DNA from: Sphingobacterium sp. HMA12
GTDB lineage: Bacteria; Bacteroidota; Bacteroidia; Sphingobacteriales; Sphingobacteriaceae
Reading direction: 5' to 3'
NCBI RefSeq assembly: GCF_002933815.1
Contig: NZ_BEYR01000003.1
Coordinates: 186,001 to 250,000 of the forward strand
DNA length: 64,000 nucleotides
Below, piece by piece: positions 7,849-14,883 of this stretch. Position 1 is the stretch's first letter. Each line of letters starts with the position of its first letter. The notes under the pieces are model-generated. The model saw only the letters and a program-made list of their open reading frames with translations. It did no database searches and was not told the DNA's origin. The position numbers and the translations under genes are program-made.

Positions 7849-8823
7849 ATGTATAAAAAAGGAAACCTTACGATGCGATACAAGCATATCCTCAATAAAA
7901 AAATCTCCATCCGGGAAATCATCTTTACCCTCTTGCTTATCCTATGTCTGACACCGATCATATCAGCTCCCCTGGCGCTGCTGCTGGGTATTATTGTTGC
8001 CCAATGGATCGGACATCCCTTTCTGGCTGTTAATCATAGAGCCACGCAGATGTTGTTACAGTTCTCCGTTGTCGGCTTAGGCTTTGGTATGCATATTAAC
8101 AGTGCTGTTCAGACGGGTAAAGAAGGGTTTTGGCTAAGCGTCATTTCTATTATCGGGACATTGTCACTGGGATATGTATTGGCTAAATTGTTAAAACTGG
8201 AAAAAATGACCGCTTACCTCATCACCGTCGGAACAGCTATTTGCGGTGGGAGTGCCATCGCTGCTGTTTCACCCACAGTGAAGGCGAATGAAAAGCAGAT
8301 CAGTGTAGCGTTGGGAACCATCTTTGTCTTAAATGCTGCTGCGCTGTTTGTATTCCCGGTCATCGGTAGTGTCCTGGATCTCTCGCAGACACAATTTGGG
8401 CTCTGGTGCGCGGTTGCGATACAGGATACGAGTTCCGTGGTCGGTGCGGCAAGTAAGTACGGCACCGAGGCGCTGCAGGTGGCGACTACCGTTAAATTAA
8501 CACGGGCATTATGGATAATTCCAATTTCGTTGCTGAGTGCCCTTGCCTTTAAGGCCAAGGGGACGAGTATCAGGATTCCTTATTTTATCGGGTTATTTGT
8601 ATTGGCTATTATCCTAAATAGCTATATTCCATTTTTTCGGGGTGTGGGAATATATGTCGTTCAGATTGCTAAAGCTGGACTTACCTTGACACTCTTTCTG
8701 ATCGGAGCCAGCCTGTCCAGAGATGTGTTGCTGTCAGTAGGTTATAAGGCAATCCTGCAGGGACTGGTATTGTGGTTGAGCCTCGCCGTCCCCGTGCTGC
8801 TTTATATTTATTTCTATCTGTAG
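7849..8823 (+). CDS. YeiH-family putative sulfate exporter
   Basis: A 324-residue integral membrane protein with about ten hydrophobic segments. Family marks are F-S-V-V-G-L-G-F-G-M, G-T-A-I-C-G-G-S-A-I-A-A-V-S-P near residue 140, and A-I-Q-D-T-S-S-V-V-G-A-A, which together identify the YeiH/UPF0324 family annotated as putative sulfate exporters. Transport by the family is poorly characterised. Proximity to cysE-cysM is compatible with a sulfur role, but the genes are separated by a terminator and a gene on the other strand. The start could be 7849 or the ATG at 7873; both precede the first membrane helix. Confidence 0.85.
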   Translation: MYKKGNLTMRYKHILNKKISIREIIFTLLLILCLTPIISAPLALLLGIIVAQWIGHPFLAVNHRATQMLLQFSVVGLGFGMHINSAVQTGKEGFWLSVISIIGTLSLGYVLAKLLKLEKMTAYLITVGTAICGGSAIAAVSPTVKANEKQISVALGTIFVLNAAALFVFPVIGSVLDLSQTQFGLWCAVAIQDTSSVVGAASKYGTEALQVATTVKLTRALWIIPISLLSALAFKAKGTSIRIPYFIGLFVLAIILNSYIPFFRGVGIYVVQIAKAGLTLTLFLIGASLSRDVLLSVGYKAILQGLVLWLSLAVPVLLYIYFYL

Positions 8824-8861
8824 AGATATGGTACGTGTCTAATTGCAATAGAAGCCGGCTT

Positions 8862-9332
8862 TTAGGCGTCTTGGGGCTGGTATTTCAGTAAAACCATATC
8901 TTTTAACAATTGACCGTTTTCATAGATCGGCTGTTCGTAATTTTCGATAAAAAAATTCCGACGGATACCATATTTAACAAAACCATTGCGCTCATAGAAT
9001 CTGATCTGATCCAGACCACAATCAGCCGTTCCAACAATCAGATTTGGATATTTTGCAAGATAAGTTTGTCGGATATGACGTAATATTTTACTGCCAAGCC
9101 CGCTGTTCTGGTGCGCGACGGCGACGGCGATATTTTTGATTTCCAGGGTTTCGCTATCGATGGGATACAAACAAAATACAGCAATGGGTTGCTGCTGTTC
9201 CTCAACAACAAAGACAGCGGAATCAAAAAGATACTCATTGATCGCGTCGACTGTCTCATCTGCCAGAAGCAACAAATCATAAGGATAGTCCTTATGATTT
9301 GTGATCTGTTTTATTTCTAAATCAGCTAACAT
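8862..9332 (-). CDS. GNAT-family N-acetyltransferase
   Basis: A 156-residue single-domain GNAT protein. The strand and loop L-E-I-K-N-I-A-V-A-V-A-H-Q-N-S-G-L-G-S-K-I-L contains the acetyl-CoA pyrophosphate-binding motif A (Q-x-x-G-x-G in consensus form), and Q-I-R-F-Y-E-R-N-G-F is the usual motif B. The acceptor substrate is not predictable. It converges with the YeiH gene at a 38-nt gap and lies 48 nt downstream of the MaoC gene on the same strand, so the two may share a transcript. Confidence 0.87.
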   Translation of the reverse strand: MLADLEIKQITNHKDYPYDLLLLADETVDAINEYLFDSAVFVVEEQQQPIAVFCLYPIDSETLEIKNIAVAVAHQNSGLGSKILRHIRQTYLAKYPNLIVGTADCGLDQIRFYERNGFVKYGIRRNFFIENYEQPIYENGQLLKDMVLLKYQPQDA

Positions 9333-9380
9333 ACAAATAGTCTGTCTAAATCCATTAAAATGGATGTTGTTCTGATTGAC

Positions 9381-9839
9381 TTAATTGAAATGGTATAAAA
9401 AGATGACATCCCCCACATAGGCCGGTTTGGCACTATCTTTAATTTTTAAGGTTGCCTCAATGGTTACTTTGACAACTCCCCTGAGGTTAGCAACAGATTT
9501 AACATGAGTATGCAATTGTACTTCATTATCGACCAGCACAGGCTGCGCAAAGCGTAGATTTTCGATACCATAGTTGATTTCCATTTTGACATTCCGTACT
9601 TCGGCAATCTGCTTCCACAAATAGGGAATAAGTGATAATGTCAGATAACCATGTGCGATGGTCGATTTAAATGGACTCTCTGTTTTCGCTCTTTCGCTGT
9701 CGAGGTGAATCCATTGGTGGTCTAATGTTGCATCTGCAAACTGGTTGATCTGTTTTTGGTCGATTGTGTGCCATTGAGATTCGCCTAATGACTTTCCTTC
9801 AAAGGCTTTGTACTCTTCATAATTGTTAATTATTGTCAT
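9381..9839 (-). CDS. MaoC-family hydratase
   Basis: A 152-residue hot-dog-fold protein. The MaoC/R-hydratase catalytic signature D-A-T-L-D-H-Q-W-I-H (Asp and His) is followed by A-H-G-Y-L-T-L-S-L-I-P. Enzymes of this type add water to trans-2-enoyl-CoA or related thioesters to give R-3-hydroxyacyl-CoA. Length is normal for a single-domain member. There are no fatty-acid genes next to it, so the physiological substrate is unknown. The 170 nt upstream of it (9840-10009) contain no gene I can support. Confidence 0.88.
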   Translation of the reverse strand: MTIINNYEEYKAFEGKSLGESQWHTIDQKQINQFADATLDHQWIHLDSERAKTESPFKSTIAHGYLTLSLIPYLWKQIAEVRNVKMEINYGIENLRFAQPVLVDNEVQLHTHVKSVANLRGVVKVTIEATLKIKDSAKPAYVGDVIFLYHFN

Positions 9840-10009
9840 ATGTTATGTCTTTATCGCTTTTCGTTGGAATTTGGTCCGTAGGTTATATACTGGGACATCA
9901 AATTTTGGCTAAAGATAACCATTGTCGTTAGCAATCCAAGTATGTCCGTTATTATATGTCTATTCGTTGGGATGATCCTTGCCGGAGCAATGGCCAATAA
10001 CCGATGTAT

Positions 10010-10450
10010 TTAATGCGTCTGTCCGTAGGTAGTGTTGCCGTATGTTTTCTCTACATAAGCTTTAAAATTGTCGAGAATGGCTTGCCAACCATGGCGTTGC
10101 ATCTCGATGGGATTTTCAGATTCGGCATCAAAAATAACCTCGATATCGGTAGTAGATTTTTTCGAGGTAAAATTGATTGTTACCTGACGGCCATCGGGCA
10201 TCGCATAGGCGATTTTTTTAAAGGGCTCAAGTGCAGTATAGGTTCCTGTAAAGTCAAAGCCGACAGAACCGTCCTTTGCTTCCATACGATTTTTAAATTT
10301 TCCTCCGACGCGCAAATCGTTAATTGCGTCCGTGCAACGCCAGTCTTCAGATGCCCGGTTCCATTCCATAATGTCCTCCGCAGAAGTGTAGGCATTCCAG
10401 ATGGTTTCCACCCGCACAGCAATATGCGTCTGTATTTTTATCTGCTCCAT
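10010..10450 (-). CDS. AHSA1/SRPBCC-domain protein
   Basis: A 146-residue protein with the helix-grip fold of the AHSA1 group: an opening strand I-K-I-Q-T-H-I-A-V-R-V-E-T-I-W-N-A-Y-T, then W-N-R-A-S-E-D-W, L-R-V-G-G-K-F, a series of beta strands, and the C-terminal amphipathic helix H-G-W-Q-A-I-L-D-N-F-K-A-Y-V. Members bind hydrophobic ligands or, in eukaryotic Aha1, Hsp90; bacterial members are mostly of unknown role. It lies alone on the minus strand between MaoC and the esterase. Confidence 0.87.
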   Translation of the reverse strand: MEQIKIQTHIAVRVETIWNAYTSAEDIMEWNRASEDWRCTDAINDLRVGGKFKNRMEAKDGSVGFDFTGTYTALEPFKKIAYAMPDGRQVTINFTSKKSTTDIEVIFDAESENPIEMQRHGWQAILDNFKAYVEKTYGNTTYGQTH

Positions 10451-10680
10451 ATTACGTTAATAATTTTTTCTAAAGTAATTACAGTTTCCTTACTAATAAC
10501 AGGAAAATTTATCTTTTGTTATGTCCTCCGCGAGATAATGCTGATTATTCCTCCAAAAAAATGTGCAGATCCTGTTGAGCTTTTGCTGGGTATTGCGGAG
10601 CAAACAATTTTGTCTTAGAAGGCGGGGATCCAAAGGGTTTTTGCTAACTTTATGAATGTGAATCCTTAAACCCATTTATT

Positions 10681-11487
10681 ATGTCTCCAAAATTTCTTGT
10701 TGTATTCTTATTATTCATTTCATCGAACCGAATTTTTGCCCAAAAATACCGTACCATAGAAAATATTAGCTATTGTAAAATTACTGATACCGACGGGTAT
10801 AAAAAAGAACGTTGCAAGCTCGATCTCTATGTGCCGACCGATCGAAAGAATTTTCCTACAATTGTGTGGTTTCATGGCGGTGGACTGGAAGAAGGGAATA
10901 AATTTATTCCATTGGAGCTTAAGGAGAAAGGGGTGGCGGTCGTTGCGGTCAATTATAGGCTGAGCCCCAAAGTGAAAGCTCCGGATTACATTGACGATGC
11001 GGCTGAAGCTGTTGCCTGGGCTTTTTCACATATTGCATCATATGGGGGTGACCCGACGAAGATTTATGTTTCTGGGCACTCTGCGGGGGGATATCTCGCG
11101 CTCATGGTGGGACTTGATAGTAGTTACCTGCAAAAACAGGGTGTCAGCGCAAATAAAATAAAGGGGCTGATACCGATCAGTGGTCAGACGAATACGCATT
11201 ATACGATCAAAAAGGAGCGTGGACAGTCTATGGCAATCCCGCAGATGGATCAATATGCGCCGATCTCCTTTGCACGCAAGGACGCACCCGCTACTGTACT
11301 GATTACCGGTGATCCACAATTGGAACTTCCGGCCAGATATGAAGAGAATGCGCATCTCGCAGCGATACTAAAACAAGTGGGGCATACCAAAACGTCTTTA
11401 TATCAATTGCAGGGCTTTGACCACGGTGGCGTATATGCCCCCGGCTGCCTGCTGATGCTTAAATGGATCAAGGAACAGGAGAAATAG
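10681..11487 (+). CDS. Secreted alpha/beta-hydrolase (esterase, HSL-like)
   Basis: A 268-residue exported hydrolase. A signal peptide (~20 residues, ending S-S-N-R-I-F-A-Q) precedes the mature enzyme. The oxyanion motif V-W-F-H-G-G-G and the nucleophile elbow V-S-G-H-S-A-G-G (Ser near residue 135) place it in the hormone-sensitive-lipase-like carboxylesterases. An Asp in I-T-G-D-P-Q and a late His in G-F-D-H-G-G-V complete the triad. It should cleave ester bonds of small substrates in the periplasm. It is monocistronic as far as I can see, with the copper cluster starting 163 nt later. Confidence 0.88.
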   Translation: MSPKFLVVFLLFISSNRIFAQKYRTIENISYCKITDTDGYKKERCKLDLYVPTDRKNFPTIVWFHGGGLEEGNKFIPLELKEKGVAVVAVNYRLSPKVKAPDYIDDAAEAVAWAFSHIASYGGDPTKIYVSGHSAGGYLALMVGLDSSYLQKQGVSANKIKGLIPISGQTNTHYTIKKERGQSMAIPQMDQYAPISFARKDAPATVLITGDPQLELPARYEENAHLAAILKQVGHTKTSLYQLQGFDHGGVYAPGCLLMLKWIKEQEK

Positions 11488-11650
11488 ATAGGCGGTCATT
11501 TCAGTGACTGGAAATGAAATCTTATAAATAAAATAAAAAATATTACAATAGCGATTTGGGAAAAAGTTGCGACCTTTATTCGGTAATAAAACATATACTC
11601 CGATATTTTGTAATCGGGTAGCTGTAAAAAGAGATAAATTTTAATCCGTT

Positions 11651-12139
11651 ATGTGGGCAAAAGTCAACATCCTGTTGGTCATCTGTATGTTGGGGCTATT
11701 TTTAGCTCCGAGCCGGGTGTTTGCCTGCCATCTGACTCCTGAAAAACCCAAACAGGAAGAAAAAATGTCGTGTTGTTCCGACAAAGATCCACATGTAAAT
11801 ACTGCCGATGAGGGAGAAGGTGTAAAAGACATTGACAAAAGTCAGGATTTACATCATGCGCGCAATAGTCGTGACATAAAAGATATGACAGCAAAAGATT
11901 GCTGTAAGGATAAAAGCGAGGATTCACATACAACACAAGATCACGGGGATGACTGCAGTAAACATTGCGGTGAAAAATCATGCCGTACCTCCATGCCGTG
12001 CAATCCCATGATTTCCTTTTGTGAAACGGATCTGATTCCACTTTCGGATACGGATCAGCTAAAACTATACACCCTGTATAAGCAACCTTTTTGTTCGGAT
12101 GCTTATTTTTCGATCTGGCAGCCACCTAAAATAGCCTAA
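11651..12139 (+). CDS. Cys/His-rich exported protein, possible metal binder
   Basis: A 162-residue exported protein. The first ~26 residues form a signal peptide ending R-V-F-A-C-H, and the mature part is hydrophilic and unusually rich in Cys, His and Asp, with M-S-C-C-S-D-K-D, D-C-C-K-D-K and C-S-K-H-C-G-E-K-S-C clusters. The end, W-Q-P-P-K, recalls small Bacteroidota proteins with HYC, CC and PP motifs found beside metal genes, but I am not certain of the family. The cluster of soft ligands and the downstream copper genes point to periplasmic metal binding or sensing. It is separated from the next gene by 280 nt, which contain a small hairpin at about 12147-12163 and nothing else I can name. 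Confidence 0.65.
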   Translation: MWAKVNILLVICMLGLFLAPSRVFACHLTPEKPKQEEKMSCCSDKDPHVNTADEGEGVKDIDKSQDLHHARNSRDIKDMTAKDCCKDKSEDSHTTQDHGDDCSKHCGEKSCRTSMPCNPMISFCETDLIPLSDTDQLKLYTLYKQPFCSDAYFSIWQPPKIA

Positions 12140-12419
12140 TAATCGACCATAGCCCATGCTATGTCCTTTTGGATCGTTGTCTACATTCAAAATCCCTTTT
12201 AGTTATTCAATGAAAATTTCCATTGGCTGACATCATCCGATGCCAGTCAATAGCTCAATTGCTGCGAACGGCGGTTTTCATTGGTATTCATTTAATCAAA
12301 TTTTATTTATCGTGAAATATCCCTATTTGAAAAGCACAAACACAGATCAAATATGCGGGGACTGGAAACGATGTTAAAGACAAATCAAGCGTAACAAGCT
12401 CAAAAAATATAATTTAGCT

Positions 12420-13307
12420 ATGAAATCAATTTCACTAATTGGTATGGTAAGCCTGGTATTACTGACCAATATTACAATACATGCACAGATCAAAAATGCG
12501 AAAACAGCAACCGTAAAGGTATTTGGAAATACGCCGGCGGCGAAGATGGTCATTGAAGGAGAAGGTAAGTCTGGAAAGACGGCCCGGGTAGCCTGGGACA
12601 GGCAAACGAATATGGCGACCATTACCTATGATGCGTCAAAAACAAATACGGATGAGATCCTAAAGCGTATTGCCCTGGCGGGATATGATAATGAGAAATT
12701 TCTCGCTCCGGATGATGTCTATGCACAGTTGCCTAAAGGGGATCAATACGTCAGGAGCCTGAAACCGAAGCCTGAAAGCCAGACTATGACGGTCATTCCG
12801 CAGGACGGACACCGGAGTATACCGTCACCTGATCATTCAGCGCATCAGCCAGTGGCGGAAACGGCCGCAGGCAAAGAAACACAATTGACAAATCTGGTCA
12901 ATCAATACTTCGCTTTAAAAGATGCGCTGGTCAAAACAGATGCATCGGCGGCGGCAGAGAAAGCAGCCTTATTGCAGGAGGCGATCAAAGCCGTGGATAT
13001 GAATAAGCTTGCCTCCGCCGAACACACGGTATGGATGAAAGTGATGAATAACCTGGCTACTGACGCCGCTGCCATTGCTAAGGGCAAGGACATAACCAAA
13101 CAACGGCTAGGATTTGCTTCGCTTTCCACGAAGCTCTATGAACTGGCCAAAGTGAGTTCTTTTGGAAGTCCTGTCTACTATCAACATTGTCCGATGTTTA
13201 ATGACGGGAAAGGTGCAAACTGGTTGAGTAAGGAAAAAGCGGTTAAAAATCCATTCTACGGATCGCAGATGATCACTTGTGGAAGTACAGTTGAAACGCT
13301 TAACTAG
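12420..13307 (+). CDS. Exported HMA-like/DUF3347 protein with metal-ligand loss
   Basis: A 295-residue exported protein. After a signal peptide (~22 residues) comes an HMA-like ferredoxin fold (28-105), then a variable linker with H-S-A-H-Q-P, and a C-terminal DUF3347 domain (about 150-295) with V-Y-Y-Q-H-C-P-M-F-N-D-G-K-G and T-C-G-S-T-V-E. Copper-binding HMA relatives carry a CxxC after the first strand; here the loop is G-N-T-P-A-A-K (36-42), and the usual Cys pair after L-P near residue 105 is replaced by K-G-D-Q-Y. The HMA part therefore cannot bind copper in the usual way, while the DUF3347 part keeps its Cys and His. It heads a tight run: the TRASH-like lipoprotein begins 11 nt later. 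Confidence 0.82.
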   Translation: MKSISLIGMVSLVLLTNITIHAQIKNAKTATVKVFGNTPAAKMVIEGEGKSGKTARVAWDRQTNMATITYDASKTNTDEILKRIALAGYDNEKFLAPDDVYAQLPKGDQYVRSLKPKPESQTMTVIPQDGHRSIPSPDHSAHQPVAETAAGKETQLTNLVNQYFALKDALVKTDASAAAEKAALLQEAIKAVDMNKLASAEHTVWMKVMNNLATDAAAIAKGKDITKQRLGFASLSTKLYELAKVSSFGSPVYYQHCPMFNDGKGANWLSKEKAVKNPFYGSQMITCGSTVETLN

Positions 13308-13318
13308 TAACCGGCCAA

Positions 13319-13750
13319 ATGAAATATTTAGTTGCTATTATAGCGGTGTTTGTCCTCACATGGACGGCATGCACCAATCCGCAAAGCAAATCGAAGGCGG
13401 TACTTCCAGAGTCCGAAAAGGATACAACAATGTACGTGGCAGCTGCTACGAAGCAGTACAAAAAGGGGGATCTCGTGCCTACCGAAGAGGTGTGTATGGT
13501 CAACGATGCTTTTATGGCCAAGAAACAATTGCTGGTCAAACATGAGGGCAAGGATTATTATGGCTGCTGTGAAATGTGTAAGGAACGAATCCCTAAAGAT
13601 GCTGCTGTTCGTGTTGCTATTGATCCCCTTTCCAGGAAAGAAGTGGATAAGGCCAGCGCCGCAATTGCGATAACGGGTGATCAAGGTGAGGTTTCTTACT
13701 TTGAAAACGAAGAGAATTATCGGAAGTATGTTGAAAATTTAAATCAATAA
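13319..13750 (+). CDS. TRASH/YHS-like metal-binding lipoprotein
   Basis: A 143-residue lipoprotein. The signal ends in T-W-T-A-C with the lipidated Cys near residue 18. The mature part contains V-C-M-V-N-D-A-F-M and D-Y-Y-G-C-C-E-M-C-K-E-R-I, a Cys arrangement like TRASH/YHS zinc-ribbon domains associated with copper and other soft metals. Similar proteins in Bacteroidota are annotated MlpB. It probably holds or passes copper at the periplasmic face of a membrane. It lies 11 nt after the first DUF3347 gene and 11 nt before the second, so it is in the middle of the copper operon. Confidence 0.75.
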   Translation: MKYLVAIIAVFVLTWTACTNPQSKSKAVLPESEKDTTMYVAAATKQYKKGDLVPTEEVCMVNDAFMAKKQLLVKHEGKDYYGCCEMCKERIPKDAAVRVAIDPLSRKEVDKASAAIAITGDQGEVSYFENEENYRKYVENLNQ

Positions 13751-13761
13751 ATAGACTTAAC

Positions 13762-14409
13762 ATGAAAAGATTAATACTGATTGTGGCAACAGCTGTGACT
13801 TTGGCCTCCTGCAACAATTCAAAACCGAATCATACACATGCCGCACATACGGCAAATGAAAGAGAGGAGAAGAGCGCTTCTACAGATAAAACAAAAGCGG
13901 ATGCAACCGAGCTTGTTGATACAACAGCAAAAGCGGACACTACGAAAACGGCGGCTACAACAAAATCAGTAACAAAGAACAGGTCTCTTGATGGGGTATA
14001 CACTGCCTACTTTGACCTGAAAGATGCGCTGGCAAAAGATGATGGACAGGCTGCACAGCAGGCTGCCAAAAAGATGGAGGCTGTGGTTGCGCAGATTGAT
14101 GTTGCTAAGCTGGAGGCAGCTGATGCGGCCGCCTGGAAGCAGTATCAGCGGAAATTGGCCTTTGATACAGAACATATCGCCGGGATTGATGAAAATGGGC
14201 ATCAACGTGAGCACTTTGTGACGCTATCCAAAAATGTGTAGGCGTTGATGAAGGTGATGAAACCGGAAGCTCCAGTCTACTATCAGCATTGCCCGATGTA
14301 TAACGACGGTAAAGGCGCACATTGGCTGAGCAAACAAAAGGCAATTGACAATCCTTATTTGGGTAAATCCATGCCGACCTGCGGATCGACTGTAGAAACG
14401 ATTCAATAG
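13762..14409 (+). pseudogene. DUF3347 lipoprotein gene interrupted by an in-frame amber codon
   Basis: From ATG 13762 the frame encodes a lipoprotein signal (V-T-L-A-S-C), a His/Thr/Lys-rich linker and the first half of a DUF3347 domain, then meets TAG at 14239-14241. The same frame continues without another stop to TAG at 14407-14409. It encodes P-V-Y-Y-Q-H-C-P-M-Y-N-D-G-K-G and T-C-G-S-T-V-E-T-I, the conserved DUF3347 ending seen in the paralogue at 12420-13307. Aligning the two, the amber sits where the paralogue has TAT (Tyr) in L-S-T-K-L-Y-E-L, so one base change explains it. The full gene would make 215 residues; terminated, it makes 159 and lacks the His/Cys ligands. A sequencing error or a suppressed amber is possible. 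Confidence 0.8.
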
Positions 14410-14414
14410 GAGGT

Positions 14415-14879
14415 ATGGAGAATTTATTTGAAGGCTTTCCCAATTTGCATCCCTTGGTGGTGCATTTTCCCATCGTGCTGCTGCTTTTGGCCCTGCTCAA
14501 TCAGGTAGTGGCTGTCTGTTATAGTCGTTATAGGCGGGAGCTGAACATATTGACTTGCGTACTGCTGCTTTTGGGCACGTTGTGGGCTTTTATGGCCATT
14601 CAGACGGCATCCCATATTTCGGGCGATGCCGATGAGGCAGCTTTTGCAGTTTTTGACATCCACCAACGTTATGCCTGGATCAGCTTTGGGCTTGCAGGCG
14701 TAAGTACGGTTGTCCGTTTTGTGACGCTGCGGCGGAGTACCCTAAACTGGACAAACTATTTAATAATGATTTTGTTGATAAGTTTGTCCATGACACTATT
14801 TATTACCGGACACCATGGCGCGCGACTGGTCTATCAGTATGGTGTAGGGCCTAAGGGCAATGGCGTTTTAATCAAGTAA
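14415..14879 (+). CDS. DUF2231 membrane protein
   Basis: A 154-residue membrane protein with four hydrophobic helices. The opening F-P-N-L-H-P-L-V-V-H-F-P-I-V is the DUF2231 signature, and I-S-G-D-A-D-E-A and I-T-G-H-H-G-A-R-L contain further conserved His and acidic residues that might bind metal or heme. The start is preceded by AGGAGGT, an unusually good Shine-Dalgarno sequence for this phylum, placed just after the upstream DUF3347 frame. It lies 4 nt before the multicopper oxidase, so it is part of the copper operon. Its exact function is unknown. Confidence 0.82.
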   Translation: MENLFEGFPNLHPLVVHFPIVLLLLALLNQVVAVCYSRYRRELNILTCVLLLLGTLWAFMAIQTASHISGDADEAAFAVFDIHQRYAWISFGLAGVSTVVRFVTLRRSTLNWTNYLIMILLISLSMTLFITGHHGARLVYQYGVGPKGNGVLIK

Positions 14880-14883
14880 TCGT

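Noticed and set aside
9845..9931. Two short membrane-like frames in the MaoC/AHSA1 gap (also 9943-10014)
   Set aside because: Different frames, 23-28 codons each, no ribosome site or neighbour support; likely chance.
10004..10618. Long plus-strand frame opposite the AHSA1 gene
   Set aside because: Antisense shadow: the minus strand encodes a recognisable AHSA1 domain and the plus-strand translation has no motif.
12147..12163. CATAGC/GCTATG hairpin after the Cys/His-rich gene
   Set aside because: Only six base pairs and no proper T-run, so I did not call it a terminator.
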